A DNA stretch of 64,000 nucleotides. It comes from Paraburkholderia kirstenboschensis. GTDB taxonomy: Bacteria > Pseudomonadota > Gammaproteobacteria > Burkholderiales > Burkholderiaceae. Shown here one piece after another: positions 51,239-59,962 of this stretch. The stretch covers positions 124,001 to 188,000 of the forward strand of contig NZ_CAJHCR010000013.1 of the NCBI RefSeq assembly GCF_904848585.1. Reading direction: 5' to 3'. Each line of letters begins with the position of its first letter. Within the stretch, counting starts at the first letter, position 1. Both the position numbers and the translations under genes were made by a program. Under the pieces are notes generated by a model. The model searched no databases, was not told the origin of the DNA, and was given only the letters and a program-made list of their open reading frames with translations.

Positions 51239-52285
51239 TCAAACAAATCGGCGCCGGATGAGTGTTCTCGCAATGTTCTTAGGCGCGAGCAGCGTGGCGA
51301 TGCTCCAACCGGCAATAAGGCAGCGGAAGCCGGGGCGCTCGAAGTTTCGGCGGAATGGAATGAACAACGCGTCGCGCAGCGCGCGGAACCGGCTGTCGCC
51401 AGGCAGCGGATGCTGTTCAGGTGTCAGCCGCAACGATGCAACCCGCAATTGAAGCAGATGAGGTGCGCAGAACAGGGTGCCGATCGGCGGTGGCGGCCGA
51501 CCGGTCATTGTGCAGGCCTTGCAGGCGGCGTTGTGCCGCTTGAGCGCGCGTGTGATTTCGCGACCGTAGTTGCTCGTGCTTGCGCTCAGCACGCTATCGT
51601 TGCCGCCGTGCATGCGATAGAGCACCAAAGGAGCAGGAATCGTCTCGACATCGCCCATGTAGGGAGCCATGGCGATGCACGTCGAATCCGTGAATGAATC
51701 GCAATTGGCATCCAGTGGAAAGATTTTCCGGAGAAAGCTGCGTGCCCACGCGTTTCCCGATCCCGGCGGCGTGGGATACTCCGACGTCTCGTACGCCCAA
51801 TAACGGATCGCCTCTGGCGAAAGTTTTGGAGGGATCTTCGGTATCACGTTTCGAATCTTCGGAATCACATCCCGTATGGGACGCCCCTGCGTGTCGACTC
51901 GCTCCATCAACACCTGTACTTTGGTGAGTCCCGTTCGCCACACAGAGGCGATCGAGCGCAGCGCCCCGGGCACCAGAACGTCGTCCGCATCGAGGAAGAT
52001 GACGACGTCGCCCGAACTCCTGGCGAAGCCCACGTTGTTGGCTACCCGCTGACCACCGTTCTCCTGGAAGATGGCCGTGACCACTTCGCCAAACGAACGA
52101 ATCACATCCGCAGAGTCGTCGGTAGAGCCGTCATCGACGACGATGATTTCGATATGCGGCCAATCCTGCGTCAGGGCGCTTTCAATCGCTTGCCGGAGAA
52201 AGCGGCCGTAGTTGTAGTTGGCGATGACGACCGAAAATAACAGGTCACAATGCTTCGGCGGACTTTCGCTGTATCGAACTCTCAT
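51239..52285 (-). CDS. Glycosyltransferase family 2
   Basis: A 348-residue GT-A enzyme with FSVVIANYNYGRFLRQAIESAL, IIVVDDGSTDDSADVI, QENGGQRVANNVGFA and the DADD metal motif in VVIFLDADDVLVPGAL. Sequence and layout match the neighbouring GT2. The start at 52285 has GGAGG. It is the first gene of the minus-strand glycan group (GT2, GT2, unknown, COG5610), preceded by a long intergenic region that should hold the promoter. Confidence 0.88.
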   Translation of the reverse strand: MRVRYSESPPKHCDLLFSVVIANYNYGRFLRQAIESALTQDWPHIEIIVVDDGSTDDSADVIRSFGEVVTAIFQENGGQRVANNVGFARSSGDVVIFLDADDVLVPGALRSIASVWRTGLTKVQVLMERVDTQGRPIRDVIPKIRNVIPKIPPKLSPEAIRYWAYETSEYPTPPGSGNAWARSFLRKIFPLDANCDSFTDSTCIAMAPYMGDVETIPAPLVLYRMHGGNDSVLSASTSNYGREITRALKRHNAACKACTMTGRPPPPIGTLFCAPHLLQLRVASLRLTPEQHPLPGDSRFRALRDALFIPFRRNFERPGFRCLIAGWSIATLLAPKNIARTLIRRRFV

Positions 52286-52752
52286 CGACTACCTCCAGCT
52301 CACTTGGATTGATGCACCCATTTGGCGCAAAGCTGCTTAGCTACGGATTCCTCTCTAACCAGCCACCGGTCCAAACGCTAGATGAGTCGCCTCACGGAAC
52401 CGGAACTCGTGCTCGCCGCCGTCGCGTACCGACTCGGTCCCAATCATCATTCACGTTATGCCCGGATGAAATGAATGCAGCCGGGCGCGTCCTAAAGTCT
52501 TGTACTAATGTCACAAATCGCTGAACGGTCGATAAATACTCCTACGAATAACGACACGAAACTGTTCCAGACGGGCCTACTCAACGGCCGAATGGGCATC
52601 GAGTAGGAGTTGTTGCGTGAACGAAATCCATTTCACGGTTCTTCGTCAAGATCGAGTCAGCCAAATGCTTTTCGTCGTTTCTACATTGGACGAGGCGGCA
52701 TGTTTTCCTCTTGTTGACCGCGAACGCCTTGCGTTGAGTGGCCGGAAGCCAG

Positions 52753-52768
52753 TCACTTCATGAAGTGA
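52753..52768. promoter_or_regulatory. 16-base perfect palindrome TCACTTCATGAAGTGA
   Basis: Every base pairs with its mirror. The TCACTT/AAGTGA half-site is shared with a second palindrome 85 bases away. Both lie in a long intergenic region, which fits a pair of binding sites for one dimeric regulator. Confidence 0.45.
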
Positions 52769-52837
52769 TTACTTCTCGAAGGGCGGCTCTTCGTACGAAA
52801 GCATTTACGAGCCCGAACGGCTCCGTGTCCTGGGCGC

Positions 52838-52853
52838 GCAAGTGATCACTTGC
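52838..52853. promoter_or_regulatory. 16-base perfect palindrome GCAAGTGATCACTTGC
   Basis: A perfect dyad built from the same AAGTGA/TCACTT half-site as the palindrome at 52753-52768, but with the half-sites in the opposite order. No gene start lies within 400 bases. Confidence 0.45.
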
Positions 52854-53254
52854 CTGTTCTCTGAGGCATACCGGAAACGGTGAGCCAGTGGAATGTGCGA
52901 TCGCCTGATCCGTCGTGGCGGACTCTCGCGGTCTTATTAACGGATGCACCAGCTTGAGAACTGGCTCGCGAGATCTGTGCACGTATGACCGCTGCCCCTC
53001 GGAAACGGGACGGTATCGCCAGACACAAAGAAAACAAGCATCCGGCCATCCGGCGATTAAAACTTTCTCTGTTCCTTCGCATCGGGCGGTCAAGCGCGGA
53101 TCGCAGCTCCAGTTGTTGCGCTCAAGTAACGAGCGACGATAACCGCGGTCCAGACATTCGAAGTGTTGAGAACTGCTTTGCACATTCGACGCGGTAACGA
53201 ACAGGCGCTGCTGGCGCGCCGTTCGAACGTAATGAGGAAACACCGCGCAGACCT

Positions 53255-53974
53255 TCACCACCGGACGGTTCTACCTCGATAGTCGAGGAATTCGAGGCCG
53301 GGACGACCCTGCTTGGCCACTAGCACCTCGACGATCCCAGGTACGCTTTCTTCAATTGACAGTCGGCCCTCAGGTCCGCCGAGGTCCGTGCGTACCCATC
53401 CCGGCGCGATCAGCAGCATGGCGCGTTGCGTTTTGCCCTGGCGTGCGGCGAAGCTGCGCATGAACTGGTTCAGCGCCGCCTTGGTGCCACGATAGACTTC
53501 TCGCTGCCCGGACTCGTTGTCGGCGATGCTGCCTTGCCCGGACGACATGACTCCGATCAGACCATCGGCAGGAACCAGATCGGACAAGCGCTCAACAACC
53601 CGCATCGGACTGAGCGCGTTGGTGATCATCAGGTCGACGAAATCCACGGTCGAAACTTCTCCGATGGTCTGCGTCGGATCAGGGTTGGTCGTGCCAGCGT
53701 TGACGAACAGAATGTCGTACATCCGGTTCGACAGGCGAGCTCGCAGAGCATCGATCTCGTCGGGGCGGGTGATGTCCACCGTTTCGATCTCAACTCTCCG
53801 CGGATTGGCGTCGGCCAAAGCGTGCAGCAAGGTAGGGTGGCTGCCGCCGCGGACGGTGCCTATAACGTTCCACCCTTTTGTCAGGAACTCCGCGGCCATG
53901 GCGTAGCCGAGACCGCGCGAAGCGCCGATGATCAGAATGGTTTGGGTTCGAGCAAGGTTTTTTGCGTGGGACAT
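53255..53974 (-). CDS. Short-chain dehydrogenase/reductase (C-factor-like)
   Basis: A 239-residue SDR with a short active-site region: IIGASRGLG (residues about 14-22), LFVNAGTTNPD, a Ser in IGVMSSGQGSI and the YRGTK motif, ending GPGLEFLDYRGRTVRW-like. The sequence resembles the CsgA/C-factor group of SDRs. The ATG at 53974 is preceded by AAGAGA. It is divergent from the LysR gene at 54107, which probably regulates it. Confidence 0.86.
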   Translation of the reverse strand: MSHAKNLARTQTILIIGASRGLGYAMAAEFLTKGWNVIGTVRGGSHPTLLHALADANPRRVEIETVDITRPDEIDALRARLSNRMYDILFVNAGTTNPDPTQTIGEVSTVDFVDLMITNALSPMRVVERLSDLVPADGLIGVMSSGQGSIADNESGQREVYRGTKAALNQFMRSFAARQGKTQRAMLLIAPGWVRTDLGGPEGRLSIEESVPGIVEVLVAKQGRPGLEFLDYRGRTVRW

Positions 53975-54106
53975 GAGTTTTCTCTTTGCTGGGCGATGCG
54001 ATGGCTTCATTCTGGAATCCACGCCCGATTTGCACCAGACGCCCGAGCCGCAAACCACGATTGCACGGAACGCCATGCCTGTCCGGCGATTTGGTATTCT
54101 GGATAA

Positions 54107-55066
54107 ATGTCACGCGTCGACCTCAACCTACTTACGGCCCTGGACGCGCTGCTCAGCGAGCGAAGCGTCACAGCAGCGGCGCAGCGTCTGAATCTCAGCG
54201 TCTCCGCAATGAGCCGCACGCTTGCACGCCTGCGCACGGCCACCGGCGACCGGTTGCTGCTGCAGGCAGGCCGCTCGCTTGTCCTCACGCCCTATGCCGA
54301 ACAGTTGCGCCAGCGCCTTGCCCCTTTGACACGTGAAGCCGAGGCGTTACTCAAGCCGCCGGAGTACCGGTTCGATGTGGCCGCTCTGGAGCACAGCTTC
54401 GTCGTGCGAGCGGGCGAAGGATTCGTCGATCTGGTCGGCGCCGCTCTGATGGACCGGATCAGTCGCGCAGCGCCCGGCGTGCAACTCCGTTTCGTGCCCA
54501 AGCCCGACTGGGATGCGCAGCCGCTGCGGGACGGGACAATCGACCTCGAGATCGGCACGGTCAGGACTTCCGCACCGGAAATGCTGACGCGCCTGCTTTT
54601 TCGTGATCGCTATGTAGGCGCATGCCGCTTCGACCACCCGCTTTTGAGCAACACCGGGTTGTCAGTCGAAAGCTGGGTCGAAGTCGGTCATGTACTTACT
54701 GCGCGTCCCGGAGAAGAATCGAATCCTGTCGATTTGGCCTTGGCAGATTGCGGCCAGAAACGGAGGGTGCCCATAGTCGTGCCGTCATTCACCAGCGCGA
54801 TGCAGGTGGCTCGCCGCTCTGACCTGCTCGCAGTCATCCCGCATTCCTGCGTGGGCAACACGTTCGCGCCGGATCACGCTGCCGCAAACGGGTTGCAGTG
54901 GTTCGAACTGCCCGTGTCGACATCCGCTTTCAATGTGTCGGCGATCTGGCATCCGCGCCTTGATCACGACCCGGCTCATCGCTGGCTGCGCGCCGAGATT
55001 GTGAATGTATGCCTGGCCGCTTATCCACGGGATCCGATCAGCGGCATTTCATCGTCGAACCTGTAG
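54107..55066 (+). CDS. LysR-family transcriptional regulator
   Basis: A 319-residue LysR protein of the NodD/NahR-like branch (VDLNLLTALDALLSERSVTAA, LSVSAMSRTLARLRTATGD), followed by the effector domain (YRFDVAALEHSFVVRAGEGF). The intergenic region to the divergent SDR gene is 132 bases, and the SDR is the likely target. I see no strong ribosome binding site before the ATG. Confidence 0.88.
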   Translation: MSRVDLNLLTALDALLSERSVTAAAQRLNLSVSAMSRTLARLRTATGDRLLLQAGRSLVLTPYAEQLRQRLAPLTREAEALLKPPEYRFDVAALEHSFVVRAGEGFVDLVGAALMDRISRAAPGVQLRFVPKPDWDAQPLRDGTIDLEIGTVRTSAPEMLTRLLFRDRYVGACRFDHPLLSNTGLSVESWVEVGHVLTARPGEESNPVDLALADCGQKRRVPIVVPSFTSAMQVARRSDLLAVIPHSCVGNTFAPDHAAANGLQWFELPVSTSAFNVSAIWHPRLDHDPAHRWLRAEIVNVCLAAYPRDPISGISSSNL

Positions 55067-55439
55067 CCCAAGCCTCGTGATGCGCTGGATTACCTGAAAT
55101 GCGCTCCATTGACCACATGACCTGGTAAGCGGCCATCGATAGGCTGACGGGTTAGTTGGCGGCTCAGGGTCGTCTGCGGAAATCGGCTTTCAACCAGGAA
55201 TTGCGGTGTTCGAGTCGACCTCGGATTTCCGCGTTCGGCCCGTTTCAGTCATTCGCGAGGACAGCGTCAACGGAGGCTGCCAGAGTCATAGCGGACGTTT
55301 GCTCACCGCCGTGCAGATGTCAAACTGGCGCGTGGCTAACGCAGTTCGCCCCGCAGCCAAACCGATACGCCTGTTCACGGTACCGTTCGTGTGATTGGGT
55401 CCGAGGCGCGTGTCGCGGGTTACAAGACTTCCGCGACAT
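55067..55439. other. Intergenic region between convergent genes
   Basis: About 370 bases between the LysR stop and the end of the DUF3788 gene. Several open frames cross it but none has a ribosome binding site or recognisable motif. No clear terminator hairpin is seen. Confidence 0.35.
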
Positions 55440-55895
55440 TCAATCGTGTGAAAGCGTAGGGCGCTTCATACGCATAAGCTCCGTCACCTCATGCCGATCA
55501 TCCGCGGACGAAATCGGAACAGTCAGCCATTTCCCGTCGGGGTAGGCCCGGGCCTCATCGTAGAGCTTGACCAACCGCGGGCTCCAGAAATAACGCCGCA
55601 CCTCAAACCTCTCTCGTTCGGCTCGCCCCAAGACCACCAGAACCGACAACAGCCGGTATGCCGGCAACAGCGTGCACAGGGCCTTGGTCTTCCTGTAGCG
55701 CAGTGACCAACCGCGTTTCTTGCCACCATATAGCCAGTCTGGCGCAAATACACCAGGATAGGAGGCCTCGATCCAGCTCCGCAGTTCGACCCAATGCTCA
55801 AACGCCTCCGGCCCCATCCAGTCGCGGATAGTGCGCTCGTCGGGCTGTGACGATTTGTCGGCGATTCTGTCACCGATCTCGGTGGACTGTTTCAC
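55440..55895 (-). CDS. DUF3788-family protein
   Basis: A 151-residue cytoplasmic protein with the DUF3788 pattern: a Trp-rich start (IRDWMGPEAFEHWVELRSWIE), LYGGKKRGWSLRYRKTKALCTLLP, FLVLGRAERE-like VVLGRAERERFEVRR, and GKWLTVPI. Function is unknown. The GTG at 55895 has GAGGAAAG directly upstream and is preferred over a GTG at 55976 that would overlap the DUF417 stop. It follows the DUF417 gene by 77 bases and is probably co-transcribed from the element at 56513-56590. Confidence 0.75.
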   Translation of the reverse strand: MKQSTEIGDRIADKSSQPDERTIRDWMGPEAFEHWVELRSWIEASYPGVFAPDWLYGGKKRGWSLRYRKTKALCTLLPAYRLLSVLVVLGRAERERFEVRRYFWSPRLVKLYDEARAYPDGKWLTVPISSADDRHEVTELMRMKRPTLSHD

Positions 55896-55972
55896 GTTGC
55901 TTTCCTCTTCATCTTCATGGGTGGAATGCTTCTCGTGGTGCCTGCATTGGGAGTATCGAAAGTTCATCCAGG

Positions 55973-56479
55973 TCACGATTTCTGAGCCTTAGCCCACGAG
56001 GCCTGAATGGACGCCACAAGGAGAGAAAGCGATGCAGCCAGTAGAACGACGTCTTTAAGAAGGAATTGGCCAGGCAAGGCTGAGATCGCTGGAAACCCAC
56101 CCGCCGTCGCTTCTGCTACCCCTGGCGTGCTCAGGAAGAAGGTCAGCGTGATGAAATAGGTCGCAGCCGACATCGCCGCACCCAACGCCGAGAAAATGGG
56201 CAGGAAGGCTCCGATAACCAGAGCTGCTGCAGTTGACAGTTCGAGTACGCCTATAACGTCGCTTGCCCCCTGAACTCCGAATAGAGAGTGCAACCAGTTC
56301 ATGATCGGGCTGTTGATGATGAACGGAGCGATGCCGTTGGCTTCGTAGGCGGTGAATTTCATTGCACCGAACCAAAGAAAGACGATGACAAGCGCCCATC
56401 TGAGCAGAGCCAGACTCGAGAGCGATCCTGCGCTTTTTTCGGCGATTTGAAGACGGAACTGATCTGTGCGAATAGTCAT
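55973..56479 (-). CDS. DUF417 (YkgB-like) membrane protein
   Basis: A 168-residue, four-helix inner-membrane protein of the YkgB family: LRWALVIVFLWFGAMKFTAYEA, INSPIMNWLHSLFGVQG, VIGVLELSTAAALVIGAF and a final helix KDVVLLAASLSLLVAS. E. coli YkgB is linked to reactive chlorine stress and lies in an operon under an AraC-type regulator. Here a 78 bp element shared with the hydrolase gene at 59963 lies 33 bases upstream of the start, which suggests common control, possibly by the AraC protein at 61062. Confidence 0.85.
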   Translation of the reverse strand: MTIRTDQFRLQIAEKSAGSLSSLALLRWALVIVFLWFGAMKFTAYEANGIAPFIINSPIMNWLHSLFGVQGASDVIGVLELSTAAALVIGAFLPIFSALGAAMSAATYFITLTFFLSTPGVAEATAGGFPAISALPGQFLLKDVVLLAASLSLLVASIQASWAKAQKS

Positions 56480-56512
56480 TTTGGGTTTCCAGTTCAGATT
56501 GTTGGTCGGTCA

Positions 56513-56590
56513 TTAGGAGCCTCCACTTTAGGCTTGCCCGATACCGGTTTCGAGACTGCACTTGCTCAATAAAATGCTCAAAAGGATCAA
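56513..56590 (-). repeat. 78 bp duplicated upstream element, copy A
   Basis: By eye 66 of 78 bases match the copy at 60780-60857 with no gaps. The most conserved blocks are TTAGGAGCCTCCACTTTAGGC at the gene-proximal end, TTTCGAGACTG, GCTCAATAAA and CAAAAGGATCAA. GGAG and CTCC form a small dyad. It ends 33 bases before the DUF417 start, as expected for a promoter-operator. Confidence 0.75.
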
Positions 56591-56651
56591 AAGAACGCGG
56601 GGCTGCCCGATATGCCGCAGGAGTCCTGAGGACATTTCGGCAGGAGAATAT

Positions 56652-57101
56652 TCAAGTGAATAGTTTCCGATACTGGACGAAACCCGAGCGGTCGCCGACG
56701 CTGTCATAAAGCCGCATGCCGGTAGCGTTGGTTTGGTGTGTCAGCCAGTGCACGCGCGCCGCTCCGCGACGTTTCGCCTCCGCATAGACATGCTCGATCA
56801 GCGCGCGGCCGATGCCGCCGCCACGCACATCGGCCGCCACAAACAGGTCCTGAAGATAGCAATAGTCGTCTGTTGTCCAGGTGGATCGATGGTAGATCGA
56901 ATGCACCAACCCGAAGCCGTGGCCGCCCATCATGGCAAGCGCCGCATGCATCGGCTCATTAGGGTCGAGGAAGCGCGCCCATGTCTCGAGCGTCACCGAC
57001 TCGGGAATATCCACTTTGTAGAATTGCTGATAGCCTTTCCACAGAGGAAGCCAAATATCAAAGTCGTTCTTTTCAATGGCTTTGATCTCAACCGATAGCA
57101 T
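56652..57101 (-). CDS. GNAT-family N-acetyltransferase
   Basis: A 149-residue acetyltransferase: VEIKAIEKNDFDIWLPLWKGY at the start, then CYLQDLFVAADVRGGGIGRALIEHV, which carries the acetyl-CoA pyrophosphate loop, and VHWLTHQTNATGMRLYDSVG near the end. It resembles the GNAT proteins related to spermidine or amino-acid acetylation (PhnO/PA4866 type), but the substrate is not known. The ATG at 57101 has AGGAGAAA. It is 76 bases downstream of the PPOX gene on the same strand. Confidence 0.87.
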   Translation of the reverse strand: MLSVEIKAIEKNDFDIWLPLWKGYQQFYKVDIPESVTLETWARFLDPNEPMHAALAMMGGHGFGLVHSIYHRSTWTTDDYCYLQDLFVAADVRGGGIGRALIEHVYAEAKRRGAARVHWLTHQTNATGMRLYDSVGDRSGFVQYRKLFT

Positions 57102-57177
57102 AGATTTCTCCTGGAATTCCGATCGGGCGCATCGTTCGGGGCCGGCGTCGCGAGCCGGTTGCGTGCGTACTCCGCGC

Positions 57178-57648
57178 CTATTCGCCGATGGGCCTGACAC
57201 CGTACTTTTGATAGTAAGTTTTCCTTATTTCGTCCTGACTTCGAGCAGGCTCGGCGAATACATGCGCCGGCGACAGCAGCGGAGTGATCGAAATGGTTTC
57301 GATCCTGACGACATGATCGACGGGGTACTCGAGGCCGTTCGTCGCGCGGACCCAGTCCGCGATCATCGAGTACTCGTCATCGCGTGGCGGCAGGATCGAC
57401 GCATGGCCTTTGAATCGATAACCGCGCCTCTCAAAGATGTCGACTACGTTGATCTCGACGGCGGGATTGCGTTTCAGGTTTCGTACTGTCGCGGGCGAGG
57501 CGATATCGGCGAAGTAGAGAACGCCGCTCCTGACCGTCAAGGACGCCTTCGGCGAAAGATTCGGCGTTCCGTCCTCGTTGACTGTCGCGACGAAGGACAA
57601 TATCGCCCGCTTGATGATCGCCTCGATGTCGGCGTTGATTTCGATCAC
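57178..57648 (-). CDS. Pyridoxamine 5'-phosphate oxidase-family flavoprotein
   Basis: A 156-residue split-barrel FMN/F420-binding protein. It starts IIKRAILSFVATVNEDGTPNLSPKASLTV and continues VLYFADIASPATVRNLKRNPAVEINVVD, the usual PPOX sheet. Small members of this family reduce or oxidise varied substrates, and many are stress-linked. It is 71 bases after the GST gene and probably shares its transcript. Confidence 0.87.
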   Translation of the reverse strand: MIEINADIEAIIKRAILSFVATVNEDGTPNLSPKASLTVRSGVLYFADIASPATVRNLKRNPAVEINVVDIFERRGYRFKGHASILPPRDDEYSMIADWVRATNGLEYPVDHVVRIETISITPLLSPAHVFAEPARSQDEIRKTYYQKYGVRPIGE

Positions 57649-57719
57649 GTATATCCTCGCTTGAAAAGAGTTTGAGCGGCTTTATGCATCGCTTTGCAGG
57701 ACTTCCCGACGGCTTTGCT

Positions 57720-58415
57720 TCAGGCCGCAGTCACTGCCAACCCGCGCTGCACCGCCGGACGCGCGAGCCCACGCTCGAACCAGCGCTGGACATGCGAGAA
57801 GCGGTCGAATCCGACAAGCTCACGCGCTTCATAAAAACCGATCAGGTTGCGCACCCAGCCGAGCAGTGAGATATCGGCGATGCTGTAGTCAGCGCCCATT
57901 ACCCACTCGCGGCCCGCGAGCCGTTGATCGAGGACACCCAGCAGCCGCGCCGATTCGGCGACGTAGCGGTCGCGCGGACGCTTGTCTTCATAGGCTTTGC
58001 CGGCGAATTTGTTGAAGAAGCCAACTTGGCCGAACATCGGTCCGACACCGCCCATCTGCCACATCAGCCACTGGATCGTTTCGTAGCGAGTGACGAGATC
58101 GGTGGAGAGGAGTTGCCCCGTCTTCTCGGCGAGATAGATCAAGATTGCTCCCGATTCGAACAACGCGAGCGGCCGTCCGCCGGGACCGTCCGGATCGAGG
58201 ATCGCCGGAATCTTGCCATTCGGATTGAGGGCGATAAAAGCTGGATCATGGTGCTCGTTTGCCAGGATGTCGATGCGGTGCGCCTCATACGCAAGACCCG
58301 TTTCCTCCAGCATGATGCCGACCTTCACGCCGTTGGGCGTCGGTAACGAAAAGAGCTGGAGCCGATCAGGGTGCCGCGCCGGCCAGCGCGTGAAAATCGG
58401 GTGATCGAGTGTCAT
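57720..58415 (-). CDS. Glutathione S-transferase (YfcG/YghU-like)
   Basis: A 231-residue GST. The thioredoxin-fold half has LFSLPTPNGVKVGIMLEETGL, the glutathione-contact NPNGKIPAI and the ESGAILIYLAEKTG motif. The helical half has WLMWQMGGVGPMFGQ and GADYSIADISLLGWV. The N-terminal Thr/Asn of PTPNG matches the YfcG/YghU group, which has disulfide reductase activity. It is part of the detoxification group on the minus strand. Confidence 0.88.
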   Translation of the reverse strand: MTLDHPIFTRWPARHPDRLQLFSLPTPNGVKVGIMLEETGLAYEAHRIDILANEHHDPAFIALNPNGKIPAILDPDGPGGRPLALFESGAILIYLAEKTGQLLSTDLVTRYETIQWLMWQMGGVGPMFGQVGFFNKFAGKAYEDKRPRDRYVAESARLLGVLDQRLAGREWVMGADYSIADISLLGWVRNLIGFYEARELVGFDRFSHVQRWFERGLARPAVQRGLAVTAA

Positions 58416-58511
58416 GCTTTTGCTCCTTGGGTAAGACAGCGGGGCCGAGCCGGGGCATGACCGGCTCTTCCGCCTCGTTTCCCAATTCCCTCACAGACGA
58501 GGGAATAAAGT

Positions 58512-59057
58512 TCAGATCGAGCCGGCCGGTGTAACCGGGGGAAAGTCCTTCTCGGGATCGAACACGTTATTGAAAAAATTCGTCAGCGAGTACATAGCCA
58601 CCAGCGCGACAATCTCCATCACGTTTGCATCCGTGTAGCCGGCATCGCGGACGGCTTTCAGATCGGCGTCGCTGACTTGCCCGCGGGCCTCGATGACCTT
58701 GCGAGCGAACTGGACGGCGGCGTCGCGCTTCGGGTCGGCAGCATGTCCTTTGCGAGCGAGAATGATTTCATCGGCTGGCAGCTTCGCCATATGCTCGGCG
58801 GTAAAGCTGTGCACCGTCAGGCAGTAGTTGCAGCCGTTCACTTCGGAGACAGCGAGACCGATGCTGTCACGCGTCTTCACGTCGAGTGCTTTGCTCAGCG
58901 AACCGAGCAGCGTGGCCCATGCGTTGAACGCGATCGGGCTTTGCGCGAAGCTCGCCATCATATTCGGCGTGAAGCCGATATTTTTGGTGAACGCATCGAG
59001 CGTCGGCTTCGAATCGGCCGGAACCTGTTCCGGCGTTAAAGTAGTAGTCCTTGCCAT
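58512..59057 (-). CDS. AhpD/carboxymuconolactone decarboxylase-family peroxidase-like protein
   Basis: A 181-residue all-helical protein. The redox motif NGCNYCLTVH (CxxC plus His) near 80-90 marks the AhpD-like peroxidase branch. LSDADLKAVRDAGYTD-like sequence and MEIVALVAMYSLTNFFNNV follow. It probably reduces peroxides through its cysteine pair. The ATG at 59057, eight bases after AAGGA, is preferred to the ATG three codons upstream, where the spacing would be too short. Confidence 0.87.
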   Translation of the reverse strand: MARTTTLTPEQVPADSKPTLDAFTKNIGFTPNMMASFAQSPIAFNAWATLLGSLSKALDVKTRDSIGLAVSEVNGCNYCLTVHSFTAEHMAKLPADEIILARKGHAADPKRDAAVQFARKVIEARGQVSDADLKAVRDAGYTDANVMEIVALVAMYSLTNFFNNVFDPEKDFPPVTPAGSI

Positions 59058-59243
59058 AATAATCATCCTTAAGTTACGGGTTTTACAGATTGAGAACGGT
59101 CATTGGCAGACCATTCGTTGGTTTGCTTCGCACCCAGGCTATGGTCGAAGCCGGTTTGCCCTTTAACGAGCAGAAACCTTGTGCCTGTCTTTGACTTGAG
59201 GCGGCCTGGTCCTTTCGGTGTGGCCGCTGTCGCGTCGACGCGC

Positions 59244-59879
59244 CTATACCAGATCCAGCACCTCGGCCACGGGACGGCGCGGCTTCTGCGCCCAGTTTCC
59301 GGCTCGCTCCGCTCCTACGGACAACAGCAGGACAGGTACTTCGTCCCCGGCCAGTCCGAACTCGCGGTGCACGGCTTCGTCATCGAAGCCGATCATCGGC
59401 GTTGAGCCCAGGCCCATCGAGCGGGCCGCATATATCATGGCCGCCGCGCCGAAAGTGGCGGTGCGTACGGCCTCGTCCCGACGGCGCTGCGGATACGCCA
59501 TATACAGGTTGCGCGCCGGGACTTCCCACTCCGGCACCATGCTTGCAGGCATAACGCCCGCTTCTACGAGCGGTGCCAGACGCTCCGGTATCACACTGGT
59601 TTCGACCAGTTGGCCACAGACGATGAATGTGACCGCCGCATCTTTGATCGCGGGCTGGTTCCAGGCAATCGGACTGAGCCGCGCCTTGGCTTCCGGCGTG
59701 CGTACGGCGATAAAGCGCCAGTTCTGCAAGTGGAACGATGTCGGCGCACTCGTGCCGATCCGGACCAGCTCGCGGATCTGTTCGTCGCTCAAGGGCGTGG
59801 CTGGGTCGTAGTACTTGGCCGCGCTGCGGCTCAGAATGCATTCGATGACGGGGTTAGTCACGACAATTTCGCTTTTCAT
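59244..59879 (-). CDS. NAD(P)H nitroreductase-family flavoprotein
   Basis: A 211-residue FMN-dependent nitroreductase. Landmarks are SRSAAKYYDPATPLSDEQIRELV, APTSFHLQNWRFIAV (FMN contacts), MIYAARSMGLGSTPMIGFD and a final NWAQKPRRPVAEVL. It reduces nitro compounds or quinones with NAD(P)H. A second, very similar nitroreductase gene begins off the window edge and ends at 63830, so the gene is duplicated. The ATG at 59879 has AGGAA upstream. Confidence 0.88.
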   Translation of the reverse strand: MKSEIVVTNPVIECILSRSAAKYYDPATPLSDEQIRELVRIGTSAPTSFHLQNWRFIAVRTPEAKARLSPIAWNQPAIKDAAVTFIVCGQLVETSVIPERLAPLVEAGVMPASMVPEWEVPARNLYMAYPQRRRDEAVRTATFGAAAMIYAARSMGLGSTPMIGFDDEAVHREFGLAGDEVPVLLLSVGAERAGNWAQKPRRPVAEVLDLV

Positions 59880-59962
59880 AAGGATTCCTGTATGTAGACG
59901 GGTAAGTTCAGGCGTACGAGTGCTTCCGCTCCATGCGGAGCGCAAAGCACGTGTCATTCAAA

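Larger units (their letters stand above)
52286..53254. other. Long intergenic region with two palindromes and a doubtful small ORF
   Basis: Nearly 970 bases upstream of the glycan cluster. The only coding candidate is a 48-codon plus-strand frame from GTG 52617 to 52763 with AGGAG seven bases before the GTG; it has no recognisable motif and I give it little weight. The minus-strand frame at 52758-53261 lacks coding signs. Two 16-base perfect palindromes are listed separately. Confidence 0.4.

Noticed and set aside
52758..53261. 167-codon minus-strand frame in the intergenic gap
   Set aside because: Composition and lack of motif suggest chance, and it contains the palindromes.
55896..55976. 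Upstream GTG start at 55976 for the DUF3788 gene
   Set aside because: It would overlap the DUF417 stop and give coupling, but it has no ribosome binding site, whereas the GTG at 55895 has GAGGAAAG.
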